Shown here piece by piece: positions 28,782 to 37,861 of a DNA stretch of 48,257 nucleotides (position 1 is the stretch's first letter; each line of letters begins with the position of its first letter). The translations under genes and the position numbers were made by a program. This stretch comes from an uncultured Halieaceae bacterium. Its GTDB lineage: Bacteria; Pseudomonadota; Gammaproteobacteria; Pseudomonadales; Halieaceae. Below the pieces are notes generated by a model. That model worked only from the letters and a program-made list of their open reading frames with translations. It was not told where the DNA came from and searched no databases. The DNA is taken from NCBI GenBank assembly GCA_913052635.1, contig CAJXDE010000002.1:1-48257 (forward strand). The letters are read 5' to 3'.

Positions 28782-28812
28782 CCGGCAGCAGTCGATGCGG
28801 GATTGCTGCCGG
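28782..28812. promoter_or_regulatory. Inverted repeat in the M23/tyrS divergent region
   Basis: CCGGCAGCA (28782-28790) and TGCTGCCGG (28804-28812) are exact reverse complements 13 bases apart, extendable by G-T pairs in RNA. It lies midway between two divergent starts, so an operator is more likely than a terminator; there is no T-tract. Confidence 0.4.
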
Positions 28813-28901
28813 TCCCATGGCCGGCGGTTTATGGGATACTCACGCGTCGCCCTGATTCAGCCGAAATTGACGCCGCTTTTGCAAAGAGCAAACTGCCGAT
28901 T

Positions 28902-30194
28902 ATGCCCAGCCAACTCCTAGATGACCTGCGCGCGCGCGACCTGATTTTCCAGATCGCGGGTGAGGATGCGATCGTAGAGTGGCTCTCCGCCGAGCCGCGC
29001 ACCCTTTACTGCGGCTTTGATCCCACTGCGGACAGTCTGCACATTGGTTCTCTGGTCCCGTTACTTGTACTCCGGCGCTTTCAGGAGGCTGGTCACCGCC
29101 CCATTGCCCTGGTCGGTGGTGCCACCGGTTTGATTGGAGACCCCAGCTTCAAGGCTGCGGAGCGACAGCTGAATACGCCCGAAGTCGTCGGGGGGTGGGT
29201 CGAAAAAATTCGCGGGCAGGTCAGCCAGTTTATTGACTTCGACGGCGATGACCCGGCGCTAGTGGTGAACAATCTGGACTGGACGGCCAACATCGATGTG
29301 CTCGATTTTTTGCGCGACGTTGGCAAGCATTTTTCGGTGAACAACATGATCGGCAAGGAGTCGGTCCGCCAGCGACTCGATCGCGAGGGTGCCGGCATCA
29401 GCTTCACCGAGTTCAGCTACATGATCCTCCAGAGCTTCGATTTCTCAGAGCTCTATCGGTTGCATGGCTGTGGCCTGCAAATCGGGGGATCCGATCAATG
29501 GGGCAACATTACTGGCGGTATCGATCTCACGCGCCGTCTACACGGCGCCCAGGTCTTCGGCTTAACACTGCCTCTCGTGACCAAAGCCGATGGCACCAAG
29601 TTTGGTAAAACCGAGTCGGGTACCATTTGGCTCGACGCCAATCGCACCTCGCCATATGCCTTCTACCAATTCTGGTTGGGTACGGCGGATGCCGATGTCT
29701 ACCGCTTTCTGCGCTACTTCACCTTTTTGACCGTTGACGAGATTGCTGCGATTGAGCAGGCCGACGCGGAGCGCGCGGGTCGGCCTGAGGCGCAGCAGAT
29801 TCTGGCGCGAGAGGTGACCGGTCTGGTGCACGGTGACGCCGGTCTGACCGCGGCCCAGCGCATTACCGGGGCGCTGTTCTCCGGGGATCCGAGTGCGCTG
29901 GGCGAGGGGGATCTTGCCCAATTGGCCTTGGATGGACTGCCCGCTGAAAAGATCAACAGGAGCGATGTGCCGCCAACATTTACCCAGCTCTTGGCGCAGG
30001 TCGGCGTCGCGGCGGGCAAGCAAATCAAAGACGCGCTGGCGCGAGAGGCTATTCTGGTGAACGGACAGCCCGTGACAGGCGGACCAACGGTGACCTGTGA
30101 GGAGGCGCTGGCGCCGCAGCGAGCGCTGCATAGCCGGTTCTTCCTAGTGCGCTTTGGCAAAAAGAAATACCACCTCCTCTTTGAGGATGCCTGA
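28902..30194 (+). CDS. tyrS: Tyrosyl-tRNA synthetase TyrS
   Basis: 430 aa from the ATG at 28902 (MPSQLLDDLRARDLIFQ), which matches the family start; the frame is open 33 codons upstream in a promoter-like region. Class I synthetase of the E. coli TyrRS type: YCGFDPTADSLHIGSLVPLL with the HIGH-like HIGS at 47-50, LQIGGSDQWGNITGGIDL at 192-209, KADGTKFGKTESG with KMSKS-like KFGKT at 233-237, and a C-terminal S4 RNA-binding domain (about 360-425). Full length. The LOG gene begins within its last codons. Confidence 0.95.
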   Translation: MPSQLLDDLRARDLIFQIAGEDAIVEWLSAEPRTLYCGFDPTADSLHIGSLVPLLVLRRFQEAGHRPIALVGGATGLIGDPSFKAAERQLNTPEVVGGWVEKIRGQVSQFIDFDGDDPALVVNNLDWTANIDVLDFLRDVGKHFSVNNMIGKESVRQRLDREGAGISFTEFSYMILQSFDFSELYRLHGCGLQIGGSDQWGNITGGIDLTRRLHGAQVFGLTLPLVTKADGTKFGKTESGTIWLDANRTSPYAFYQFWLGTADADVYRFLRYFTFLTVDEIAAIEQADAERAGRPEAQQILAREVTGLVHGDAGLTAAQRITGALFSGDPSALGEGDLAQLALDGLPAEKINRSDVPPTFTQLLAQVGVAAGKQIKDALAREAILVNGQPVTGGPTVTCEEALAPQRALHSRFFLVRFGKKKYHLLFEDA

Positions 30195-30852
30195 GCTCAA
30201 TCTGTCCGAACAGGATGCCCATCTGCTGGCGCAGATCCAGACAGATTTATCCGCAGCCACGACTTTATTGAGTGAGTTGCCCAGCGGCGTCACGGTGTTT
30301 GGTAGTGCACGCACAGCACCCGATGATGCGGCATATCAATGCGCCTGGCGTTTAGGCTCCTGGTTGGGCCGTGCCGGTCTGCCCGTGCTGACGGGCGGTG
30401 GGCCCGGCATTATGGAAGCAGTGAACCGAGGGGCGCGTGAGGCGGATGGCATTTCGGTGGGGCTCAATATCGAGCTGCCCTATGAGCAAACCCCCAATCC
30501 GCATCTGACACATCAACTGCACTTCCACCATTTTTCGACCCGCAAGCTGATGCTCACGCGCTACTCCCGGGGCTTCGTTATCTTTCCAGGTGGGTTTGGC
30601 ACCACGGATGAATTGCTGGAGCTGCTGGTCGCTTTTCATACGGATCGCGGCGCTCGCTACCCCATGGTGTTGGTTGACAGTGCGTTCTGGTCAGGTTTGT
30701 TGAACTGGTTCACTGAGCAGCTGGGGTCTCGGCGGTTGATCGACCTGCACAACACTGATTTCATTGAAATGGTTGACGACGAGAAGGCTGCACTGGGTGT
30801 GTTGCTGGGAGCCGAAGCCGCAGCTGATCTGATGGGTCGATACCCCGACTAG
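30187..30852 (+). CDS. LOG-family Rossmann protein (TIGR00730 type)
   Basis: 221 aa from the ATG at 30187, which overlaps the tyrS stop by eight bases; the frame is open upstream inside tyrS. Motifs of the LOG/lysine-decarboxylase-like family: VFGSARTAPDD, LTGGGPGIMEAVNRGA at 69-84, HHFSTRKLML with the Arg-Lys pair near 119-120, and PGGFGTTDELLE at 134-145, the PGGxGTxxE signature. Members hydrolyse nucleoside monophosphates (cytokinin-type phosphoribohydrolase, or pyrimidine/purine NMP hydrolase); the exact substrate is not readable. Four genes from here to nagZ are tightly packed on one strand. Confidence 0.88.
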   Translation: MPELNLSEQDAHLLAQIQTDLSAATTLLSELPSGVTVFGSARTAPDDAAYQCAWRLGSWLGRAGLPVLTGGGPGIMEAVNRGAREADGISVGLNIELPYEQTPNPHLTHQLHFHHFSTRKLMLTRYSRGFVIFPGGFGTTDELLELLVAFHTDRGARYPMVLVDSAFWSGLLNWFTEQLGSRRLIDLHNTDFIEMVDDEKAALGVLLGAEAAADLMGRYPD

Positions 30853-30873
30853 CGGGTGTCTCAAGGGAAGTAC

Positions 30874-31395
30874 GTGAAGAACCTCTATTTGCTACGACAC
30901 GCTAAATCGAGCTGGGATGACCCGTCTTTGAGCGATGCTGAGCGGCCATTGAATGGACGGGGGCGGCGTGATGCCCCCCGGATGGGCGCAGCACTGAGCG
31001 CTCGCCTATCTACCATGACCTTTCATGTGAGTCCCGCCAAGCGGGCGCAGCAGACCTTTGCCGCCCTGCAACAAAGCTGGGCAGGGTTGGAAGCGCAGCA
31101 TGGCATCACGGCACCTACGCTCTACACCTTTGACTACTGGGAGGTGCTGCGGTGGATTGCGGCGCAGCCCGATGACACCGACAGTCTCGCGCTGGTGGGC
31201 CACAATCCGGCGTTAACTGAACTGGTCAATTTCCTTGTCGGTCCGGGTACGCTGGGCAATCTCCCTACGGCTGGTTGGGCAGAGCTCTCGATCTGCATCG
31301 ATGAGTGGTTGCAGGCGCCCGATGCCAAGGGGGAGGGCGAGCTCGTTTATCACCTCTTTCCCAAGTCTCTGGCTCAAAGCGATGGGGGCCACTGA
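30874..31395 (+). CDS. SixA-type histidine phosphatase
   Basis: 173 aa from the GTG at 30874, which has AAGGGA about seven bases ahead and yields MKNLYLLRHAKSSWDD; another GTG at 30856 is less well placed. Histidine-phosphatase superfamily: RHAKSSW with phospho-accepting His9, MTFHVSPAKRAQQTF, and VGHNPALTELVNFL with the second catalytic His. SixA proteins remove phosphate from His phosphotransfer proteins or other small substrates; the substrate cannot be told. It abuts nagZ, whose start lies within a few bases of its stop. Confidence 0.88.
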   Translation: MKNLYLLRHAKSSWDDPSLSDAERPLNGRGRRDAPRMGAALSARLSTMTFHVSPAKRAQQTFAALQQSWAGLEAQHGITAPTLYTFDYWEVLRWIAAQPDDTDSLALVGHNPALTELVNFLVGPGTLGNLPTAGWAELSICIDEWLQAPDAKGEGELVYHLFPKSLAQSDGGH

Positions 31396-31398
31396 GTG

Positions 31399-32412
31399 AT
31401 GCTGCCGGTGATCTTTGGTCTGTCGGGGGCGCATGTGACTGCGGACGAGCAGTCGTTTTTCAAAGACGCCAACCCCGCGGGGTACATTCTGTTTGCCCGC
31501 AATATCGAGAACCCCGAGCAACTGCGTGCCTTGACGGATTCCCTGCGCGATCTGGCAGGGCGCGACGACTTGCCGATCCTGATCGACCAGGAGGGAGGGC
31601 GCATCGCGCGACTAGGGCCACCCCACTGGCGGGCGTGGCCCGCGGCCGCCGCATTGGTCGGCGTGTCCGATTCGCCGGCGTCGTCAGATCTTGATCGCGC
31701 GATCGCCAGGGTGCAGTGCAACTACGAGGCATTGGGTCTGGAGCTGGCGGCAATGGGTATCAACGTTACCTGCGCGCCGGTGCTCGACGTGCCCCAGCCA
31801 GACGCCCACGACATCATTGGAGATCGTGCCTTCGCCCAGACGCCAGAGATCGTGGCCAAACTGGGACGGGCCTGTCTGGCCGGTTTACAGCTTGCGGGTG
31901 TAGCCGGCGTCATCAAGCATATCCCCGGACACGGCCGGGCACTCAGTGACTCCCACGAATCGCTACCGCGGGTGGCAGCGAGTGAGCGTGAGTTGGCTGC
32001 CGACTGCGCTCCTTTTATCGCATTGGCTGATGCATCCATGGCCATGACCGCGCATGTCATCTACGAGGCTTGGGATGCAGAGCACTGCGCCAGTGTCTCC
32101 ACCACCGTGATTCAGGAACAAATCCGCCAACATATCGGCTTCGATGGTCTGCTGATCAGCGATGACCTAGATATGAAGGCTCTGTCGGGGGACATTCCGA
32201 CCCGCGCCACAGCGGTGCTGGCAGCAGGTTGCGATATTGCGCTCAACTGCTGGGGTCGGCTCGAAGACATGAACGGGATTGCCGAGCAGGTGCCGGCCAT
32301 GACGGCGCAGGCCAGCAGGCGGCTCGTCCGCGCCCGTGCATCGCTTCGTCTCGCGCAGGCATCCCCTGCCTTAAACGCGCGCATCGATGAATTGGTCGCG
32401 CGGCGGGAGTGA
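31399..32412 (+). CDS. nagZ: Beta-N-acetylhexosaminidase NagZ
   Basis: 337 aa (a GTG one codon earlier is equally possible). Glycoside hydrolase family 3 enzyme that removes GlcNAc from GlcNAc-anhydroMurNAc peptides in cytoplasmic wall recycling. Seen: LIDQEGGRIARL at 61-72, CAPVLDV, KHIPGHGRALSDSHESLP at 173-190 with the His/Asp acid-base loop, and LLISDDLDMKAL with nucleophile Asp255. Single-domain bacterial length. AnmK (26279-27373), which acts on the product, is 4 kb away. NagZ products also steer AmpC beta-lactamase in species with AmpR; no ampR is visible here. Confidence 0.95.
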   Translation: MLPVIFGLSGAHVTADEQSFFKDANPAGYILFARNIENPEQLRALTDSLRDLAGRDDLPILIDQEGGRIARLGPPHWRAWPAAAALVGVSDSPASSDLDRAIARVQCNYEALGLELAAMGINVTCAPVLDVPQPDAHDIIGDRAFAQTPEIVAKLGRACLAGLQLAGVAGVIKHIPGHGRALSDSHESLPRVAASERELAADCAPFIALADASMAMTAHVIYEAWDAEHCASVSTTVIQEQIRQHIGFDGLLISDDLDMKALSGDIPTRATAVLAAGCDIALNCWGRLEDMNGIAEQVPAMTAQASRRLVRARASLRLAQASPALNARIDELVARRE

Positions 32413-32453
32413 CCGGGGGGTGCATTGCGAGGGCGATTCCCTACAATAGTGCG

Positions 32454-32726
32454 ATGCGTATCACCCGGTTGTACCTCTTTTTTCTCATACTGCTGCCAAT
32501 CCTGTTGGCGGGGTGTAATGCCTTAACGCCTAGCAGAGACGGTGGGCCCTTCACTGGCAGCGGCTGGCAGGCCTGCGAGGCCGAGCGACCCAAGGTCTGC
32601 ACCATGATTTATGAGCCGGTCTGTGCCCGGCGCAGCACGGGTGAGGTGGCCGACTACGCCTCACCCTGTAATGCCTGCGCCGATGTGACCGTAACCGCTT
32701 GGCACCCCGAAACCTGCGAGGAATAA
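32454..32726 (+). CDS. Small Kazal-like lipoprotein
   Basis: 90 aa from the ATG at 32454. A lipoprotein signal peptide ends in LLAGC, with lipidated Cys21. The mature part has six further cysteines spaced ACEAERPKVC...YEPVCARRSTGE...ASPCNACAD...ETCEE, and YEPVCxxxxGxxxxYxSxCxxC is the Kazal serine-protease-inhibitor core. Such small Kazal-type lipoproteins occur in marine Proteobacteria; target protease and side of the outer membrane are unknown. Asp at the second residue after Cys is absent (Asn-Ala instead), so outer-membrane sorting is expected. It sits between nagZ and the symporter. Confidence 0.75.
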   Translation: MRITRLYLFFLILLPILLAGCNALTPSRDGGPFTGSGWQACEAERPKVCTMIYEPVCARRSTGEVADYASPCNACADVTVTAWHPETCEE

Positions 32727-32727
32727 C

Positions 32728-34041
32728 ATGTCCCTGACTAATCGCATCTTGCTCGCAATGGTGGCGGGAATCGCCCTCGGTTCTCTGCTTGAGTGGCTGA
32801 TGGGCGCGTTGGATCCCGCGGGCGGGCTACACGCGTTTATCGAGAATGGCTTAATACTGGGATTGTTCGATGTCGTAGGCAGAGTGTTCATCGCGTCGCT
32901 GAAGCTGCTGGTCGTGCCGCTGGTCATGGTGTCGCTCATTTGTGGCATGAGTTCGTTAGGTGCCAGCTCTCGGATGGGTTCGATCGCAGGCCGCACCATC
33001 GGCCTCTACTTATTCACCACCTGCGTGGCGGTTACGCTGGGCCTGAGTGCGGCGCTGTTGATTGGCCCGGGTAAGGGCGTTGAGGCCATGGCCTCGGCGG
33101 CCTATGAGGCCAAAGCGGCGCCCCCGCTCACCGATACGCTGGTGAACATCTTCCCCAGCAACCCTTTCAAAGCCATGGCCGAAGGCCAAATGCTACAAGT
33201 GATTGTGTTTGCCCTGCTGGTGGGCTTTGCCCTGACCCGAGCGGGCGACGCGGGAGAGCGCATCGCGAAATGGTTTCGCGATATGGAAGTGATTGTGATG
33301 AAGATGGTGGGCATCCTCATCGAGCTGGCGCCCTATGGCGTATTTGCGCTACTGACCAAGCTTTTCGCGACCATGGGCTTTGGCACCATTGTTGATCTGG
33401 CGGCCTACTTCTTCACCCTGCTCGGGGTACTCCTGTTCCATGGTCTGGTGGTGTACACGAGCCTGCTCAGAACCTTGACCGGTCTCAGTCCCGTGGTGCT
33501 GTTGCAAAAAATGCGCCGGGTGTGGGCCTTTGCGTTCTCGACGGCTTCTTCCGGTGCCACGCTACCGATCACTCTGCGCACGGTGGAGAAGCGTCTGGGT
33601 GTGAGTAAAAGCGTCGCCGGCTTCTCAGTGCCGCTGGGTGCGACCATCAATATGGATGGCACCGCCATCATGCAAGGGGTCGCCACCGTTTTTATCGCTC
33701 AAGTCTATGGTGTGGATCTGACCAGTGGACAAATCCTCATGGTAGTGCTGACCGCGACTCTCGCATCGATCGGTACCGCAGCGGTACCCGGTGTCGGGCT
33801 GATTACATTGGCGTTGGTGCTCCAGCAGGCAGGTCTGCCCGTAGAGGGCGTTGCCCTGATTATCGGTGTAGACCGTTTCCTAGACATGGTGCGCACCATG
33901 GTGAATGTGACAGGGGACGCCACCGTGGCCACGATCGTCGCGCATCAGGAAGGCCAGCTCGATCAGGATATCTACCTCGACCCCAACGCTGATCATGGCG
34001 GTGACCTTGAGGAACCCCAGACAACAGGAGCGGCCGCATGA
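32728..34041 (+). CDS. Dicarboxylate/amino-acid:cation symporter (DAACS family)
   Basis: 437 aa with eight transmembrane helices and two re-entrant loops, a glutamate-transporter homologue fold. Signatures: STASSGATLPITLRTVEK (HP1 Ser-rich loop), SVPLGATINMDGTAIMQGVA (the NMDGT cation site), GTAAVPGVGLITLALVL (HP2), and DMVRTMVNVTGDATVA with the substrate-coordinating Asp/Arg-type helix. It imports C4-dicarboxylates or acidic amino acids with Na+ or H+; substrate not decided. GAGGAA lies before the ATG, one base after the Kazal lipoprotein stop, and gloC overlaps its end by four bases. Confidence 0.92.
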   Translation: MSLTNRILLAMVAGIALGSLLEWLMGALDPAGGLHAFIENGLILGLFDVVGRVFIASLKLLVVPLVMVSLICGMSSLGASSRMGSIAGRTIGLYLFTTCVAVTLGLSAALLIGPGKGVEAMASAAYEAKAAPPLTDTLVNIFPSNPFKAMAEGQMLQVIVFALLVGFALTRAGDAGERIAKWFRDMEVIVMKMVGILIELAPYGVFALLTKLFATMGFGTIVDLAAYFFTLLGVLLFHGLVVYTSLLRTLTGLSPVVLLQKMRRVWAFAFSTASSGATLPITLRTVEKRLGVSKSVAGFSVPLGATINMDGTAIMQGVATVFIAQVYGVDLTSGQILMVVLTATLASIGTAAVPGVGLITLALVLQQAGLPVEGVALIIGVDRFLDMVRTMVNVTGDATVATIVAHQEGQLDQDIYLDPNADHGGDLEEPQTTGAAA

Positions 34042-34688
34042 GCCTAAAAGTGCAGGTCGTGCCCGTCACGCCCTATCAACAGAACTGCTCGATCATCCAA
34101 TGTCAGGCAACAGGCCTTGCGGCGATTGTGGATCCGGGTGGCGACATTGATCGCATCGAGGGGGCCATTACAAAAATGGACGCCACGGTGGAGAAAATCC
34201 TGCTCACCCACGGACATCTCGACCACTGCGCCGCAGCAGATGTGCTACGTCAGAAGCTCACAGTGCCCATGGAGGGCCCCGAGCAGGGCGACAGCTTCTG
34301 GATCGACAAGCTTCCCGAGTGGTGTGAGATGGCCGGCTTTCCGAGAGCGGAACCCTTCACGCCGGATCGCTGGCTAGAGGACGGCGACACCGTCACCGTG
34401 GGCGAGCAGACGCTAGAGGTGATTCATTGTCCAGGCCACACCCCGGGCCACGTCGTGTTTTTGCACCGGGAAACCCAACTCGCGTGGGTGGGTGACGTGA
34501 TCTTTGCGGGGTCGATCGGTCGCACGGACTTCCCCATGGGAAATCACGAGCAGCTGATTCACTCGATTCGCGAGAAGCTCTTTCCGATCGGTGACGACAT
34601 CCGTTTCGTCCCAGGCCACGGGCCGGACTCGACCTTTGGTCAAGAGCGTGTCAGTAACCCCTTCGTGGCGGATAAGCAATACGGCTGA
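34038..34688 (+). CDS. gloC: Type II glyoxalase-like metallo-beta-lactamase hydrolase GloC (YcbL)
   Basis: 216 aa. Start MSLKVQVVPVTPYQQNC matches E. coli YcbL, and the metal ligands are all seen: LTHGHLDHC at 56-64, HCPGHTPGH, WVGDVIFAGSIGRTDFPMG, and FVPGHGPDSTFGQERVSNPF. YcbL/GloC hydrolyses S-lactoylglutathione as a minor glyoxalase II. It overlaps the symporter stop (ATGA) and has AGGAG ahead. Its stop codon TGA touches the stop of the opposite-strand amidohydrolase gene with no base between. Confidence 0.93.
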   Translation: MSLKVQVVPVTPYQQNCSIIQCQATGLAAIVDPGGDIDRIEGAITKMDATVEKILLTHGHLDHCAAADVLRQKLTVPMEGPEQGDSFWIDKLPEWCEMAGFPRAEPFTPDRWLEDGDTVTVGEQTLEVIHCPGHTPGHVVFLHRETQLAWVGDVIFAGSIGRTDFPMGNHEQLIHSIREKLFPIGDDIRFVPGHGPDSTFGQERVSNPFVADKQYG

Positions 34689-36404
34689 TTACGGGGTGGG
34701 GTAGGGTTCTCCTGCAAATACCGTCGCTTTCACTTTTATCTGCCGCAGCGCATCGCCCGATACGGTCATGGGGTCGGCCTCAAGCACCACGAAGTCGGCG
34801 CGTTTGCCCGCACGGATAGACCCGATTTCATTCTCGCGACCCATCACGGCCGCCGCACCAGAAGTCACTGCCTTGAGCGCAGAGGCTCGCGAGAGCCGCT
34901 CCGTTGTCAAACCCTCTGCGCCACTGATGGTCTCGCGTTCGCTCGCGGCCCACACCAAGGTGAGGGGAGACAGAGGCGCCATGGGCGCGTCAGAGTGGAG
35001 CGTTAGCGGCACGCCGTTGCGCTCAAGTGACCCTAGGCGGGTCATTTGTGCTGCGCGGTCGGGGCCAAGCCAATCCCCCGAATAGGCCTCGGAGAGGATG
35101 TAGTGGTAGTAGGGATTCACCGATGCCTGCGCGCCCAGCTTGGCCAATTGCGCGCTCTGTTGCTCGGTGCTGTAGGCCAGGTGCTCAATGGTGGAGCGGT
35201 GATCCGGGCGCGGGAAGTCCTGTTGAAGTCCCTCTACCAGCCTTAAAAACCGATCAACGGCGGCATCACCATTGGCATGGGCGTGGAGCTGAAATCCGGC
35301 GCGCCAAAACACCTCACTATAGGCGCGTAGCATGGGCTCCGGCACCATCCAGACACCCTCATGGCCATCGAGGTAGCCGGGCGGGCCCATCTGGGCGAGT
35401 CCCGAAAAAATCGCGCCGTCGATCATGAGTTTGAAGTGATTGCCCACCATCACGCGGTCGCCGTTGGCGGTCTGCCATTCCAGAATCTCCGCCAGCGCCT
35501 CCTCTGGAGTTTTACCGCGGGTCAGGAAATCGACAATGATCGGCGTCAGGATGAGTCGCACCGGCACCGGGTAGGCGTTCGCTGCGGCGCGGACGCCGGC
35601 GATCTCACCTACCGGGTTGCCATAGATGCCGGTGCCCATATCGAGGGCGGTGGTGACGCCGGCCTGATGCAGCATGGCAAGAAAGTTGAACATGCCTCCG
35701 CCAAAGCGCTGTGGTGTAAACAGGAAGCCAAGCTTGGGCACGACGGCCTTCAGCCCGCTCTCATAAAAATGGCCCCGAGCCCAGTCAGCGCCTTCGTCTA
35801 ATTGCGCATCGGCCTCTGCCACACCCAGCAAAGCCCACGCCGCGTCGTTGCCAATCAGTTCATGGAAGGAGCGATGCCAGAGCATCACCGGTTGGTCCCC
35901 GAACATCTCATTGAGATCCTCTCGCCAGATCTCACCGTGCCACAGGGGGTGATAGCCCCAGGTAATAAAAGGCACAGCGGGGTCGCGGTGCTGAGCGGCA
36001 AGTGCTTTCAGGCGGGCGCGATACCGGTCCGGCGTTGTCTCGCCAGGGAATTCGCCGGTGGGCAGCGACCAGTCATCGGGCGCCAGAAACGGGAACTGGG
36101 TGAGCACCGCGGGAAGAGCAGGGTGCACGTGAGGATCGATGAACCCGGGTAGCAGAATGTCATTAGCAAATTGGTGATCGACCCGGCCCCTGCGAGCCTC
36201 AATGAGGGGTTGAAGCGAGTCCTCGCTGCCCACTGCGACGATCAATCCGTCCTCTACCGCGACCGCGGTGGCGGTAGGCAGGGTGGGCTCCATGGTGCGG
36301 ATCAGCTCTGCCGTGTACACCACGAGTTCCGCGCGGGCCGGCGCGGCCACCAGGGTAAAAGACAGCAGCGTGATACACAGTGGCAGTGCAAAAAAGCGCG
36401 ACAT
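34689..36404 (-). CDS. Exported amidohydrolase, YtcJ-type (Amidohydro_3)
   Basis: 571 aa. Signal peptide 1-25 (APARA/E), unusual for a family that is often cytoplasmic, so a periplasmic enzyme is likely. The metal-dependent TIM-barrel motifs are visible: DPHVHPALP with His92/His94, GNHFKLMIDGAIFSG (bridging-lysine strand), LHAHANGDAAVDRFL, TIEHLAYS and LTLHSDAPMAPLSPL, with a C-terminal composite-domain GSIRAGKRADFVVLEADP. Substrates of the family are amides or carbamates; none can be named here. It lies 26 bases downstream of the M48 gene on the same strand and may be the last gene of that block. Confidence 0.85.
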   Translation of the reverse strand: MSRFFALPLCITLLSFTLVAAPARAELVVYTAELIRTMEPTLPTATAVAVEDGLIVAVGSEDSLQPLIEARRGRVDHQFANDILLPGFIDPHVHPALPAVLTQFPFLAPDDWSLPTGEFPGETTPDRYRARLKALAAQHRDPAVPFITWGYHPLWHGEIWREDLNEMFGDQPVMLWHRSFHELIGNDAAWALLGVAEADAQLDEGADWARGHFYESGLKAVVPKLGFLFTPQRFGGGMFNFLAMLHQAGVTTALDMGTGIYGNPVGEIAGVRAAANAYPVPVRLILTPIIVDFLTRGKTPEEALAEILEWQTANGDRVMVGNHFKLMIDGAIFSGLAQMGPPGYLDGHEGVWMVPEPMLRAYSEVFWRAGFQLHAHANGDAAVDRFLRLVEGLQQDFPRPDHRSTIEHLAYSTEQQSAQLAKLGAQASVNPYYHYILSEAYSGDWLGPDRAAQMTRLGSLERNGVPLTLHSDAPMAPLSPLTLVWAASERETISGAEGLTTERLSRASALKAVTSGAAAVMGRENEIGSIRAGKRADFVVLEADPMTVSGDALRQIKVKATVFAGEPYPTP

Positions 36405-36430
36405 AGGTGGTGCTTCGCCTAGCGAGAGGA

Positions 36431-37858
36431 TCAGCGGATGACTTTAACCCAATCTCCCGTGCGCGGCTCGCCGTTGGGGTAGTAGCCGTTGATCAACCGC
36501 AGCTGATTTTCGGCATCGGGTATCTTTGCGCTGCTCGCGAGTGACGCAAAGGTCGCTCCACGGGGCACCTGAATGTAGTGCAGCGTGTGGCTGGTGCCAG
36601 TTACCTTTTCGCGACCTGTCAGGGGTCGGAAGCTATCAATAATGGTCCGGAAACCCGCATCGGCCGCTCCAAAATCCGGGGCCTCGCCCTCGAACAGGAA
36701 GCGGTAACTGTGATCAACCACCGCGAGCCGGACAGACTGCCCGCCGCTTGAGGCCACGGCGGTAGAGCCGTTCAGACCATATTGCTCCAGCGCCTCGAAT
36801 TCCGTGACGTCTCCTTGAGCGTTGGCAATGAGGCTCACCTCGGTGTCCTTGTCCGGGTCAATGCGTGCCAAGCCAATGGTCAGGGTCTGACTACCATCGG
36901 CAGAGCTGGCGATAATAGCCCTGCTCGACTGGCTCACCGTCCAGCCCGGTGGGTGGGCAAAGGTGAAATTGAGCTTGTTGTGATAAAACCGGTCTGGCTC
37001 ACCCTGTGCGGCAGCACTCGCTCCATAAACCAGTCCCTCGGTCTGCCGTCGGTACTCGCCCGGGATCTCGGGGTTCTGGGGCATCTCATCAATATCGAGC
37101 GCGTTCGCGGCCCTGATCACCGTTCGCAAGCGCAGGTCGTTGCGCGGGTGGCTGGCGTATAGGCCGTGGTAGGTCCCCGATGGCTTGCCACTCGCTTTGG
37201 CCCGCATGCGTCGATACTGCTCCTGGTCCTTGAGCACACCGATCACCGACAGCATGGAGTCCACGTCGTAACCCGTTTGATGGAGATACTCTGCGCCAGC
37301 CGAGTCCGCCTCCAGTTCCATGTCGCGACCGAAACCCGAGATGATTTCCGCGCCGTACATGCTCGCTGCATCGTAGACATCACCTGACCCGGTCAGGATA
37401 TACGCAGACACAGCCGCAACCTTGGAGGTGAGAGACGCCGTTTTCCGCCGTGAGTGATGCCGTTCGGTGATGTGGCCAATCTCATGTGCCAGCACGCCCG
37501 CGAGTTCCGCCTCGGTATCAAGATACGCCAGAAGGCCTCGGTTGACGTAAATGAGGCCGCCCGGCAGCGCGAAGGCATTGATGTCAGGTGAGTCGAGCAG
37601 CGTAAAGCTAAACTCTGGCTTGTTAATGCCCGACTCCTCGAGCAGACGTTCACCCACCCCTCGCACATAAGCGTCGAGCTCCGGATCATCGTAGATGCCG
37701 ATGTTATCGATGAGCTTCTGGTGTTCTTCCGCAATGTCATCGGGCAGTTCAACAGATTTGCCGCCGATGGTGACGGTGGAGGCGGCAGTGACGCTGCCCA
37801 CCCAAAAGATCGCCAATAATGTCAGTATGGAAGGTCGCCGCACGCCGAGAGGTTTCAT
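36431..37858 (-). CDS. M48-family metallopeptidase with C-terminal LysM-like region
   Basis: 475 aa. Signal peptide to about 25 (SVTA), then the Zn-peptidase domain: LAGVLAHEIGHITERHH with HExxH as HEIGH at 125-129, and the third ligand in MELEADSAGAEYL (Glu181, ExxxD). This is the periplasmic BepA/LoiP/YggG-like M48 branch. After about 300 residues comes a beta-rich part (FTFAHPPGWTVSQSS) and a terminal segment PRGATFASLASSAK...LINGYYPNGEP, resembling a LysM-like module. Such proteases trim or degrade misassembled outer-membrane proteins. It starts three bases after the lipoprotein gene at 37862 and probably belongs to the envelope block. Confidence 0.9.
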   Translation of the reverse strand: MKPLGVRRPSILTLLAIFWVGSVTAASTVTIGGKSVELPDDIAEEHQKLIDNIGIYDDPELDAYVRGVGERLLEESGINKPEFSFTLLDSPDINAFALPGGLIYVNRGLLAYLDTEAELAGVLAHEIGHITERHHSRRKTASLTSKVAAVSAYILTGSGDVYDAASMYGAEIISGFGRDMELEADSAGAEYLHQTGYDVDSMLSVIGVLKDQEQYRRMRAKASGKPSGTYHGLYASHPRNDLRLRTVIRAANALDIDEMPQNPEIPGEYRRQTEGLVYGASAAAQGEPDRFYHNKLNFTFAHPPGWTVSQSSRAIIASSADGSQTLTIGLARIDPDKDTEVSLIANAQGDVTEFEALEQYGLNGSTAVASSGGQSVRLAVVDHSYRFLFEGEAPDFGAADAGFRTIIDSFRPLTGREKVTGTSHTLHYIQVPRGATFASLASSAKIPDAENQLRLINGYYPNGEPRTGDWVKVIR

Positions 37859-37861
37859 TAC

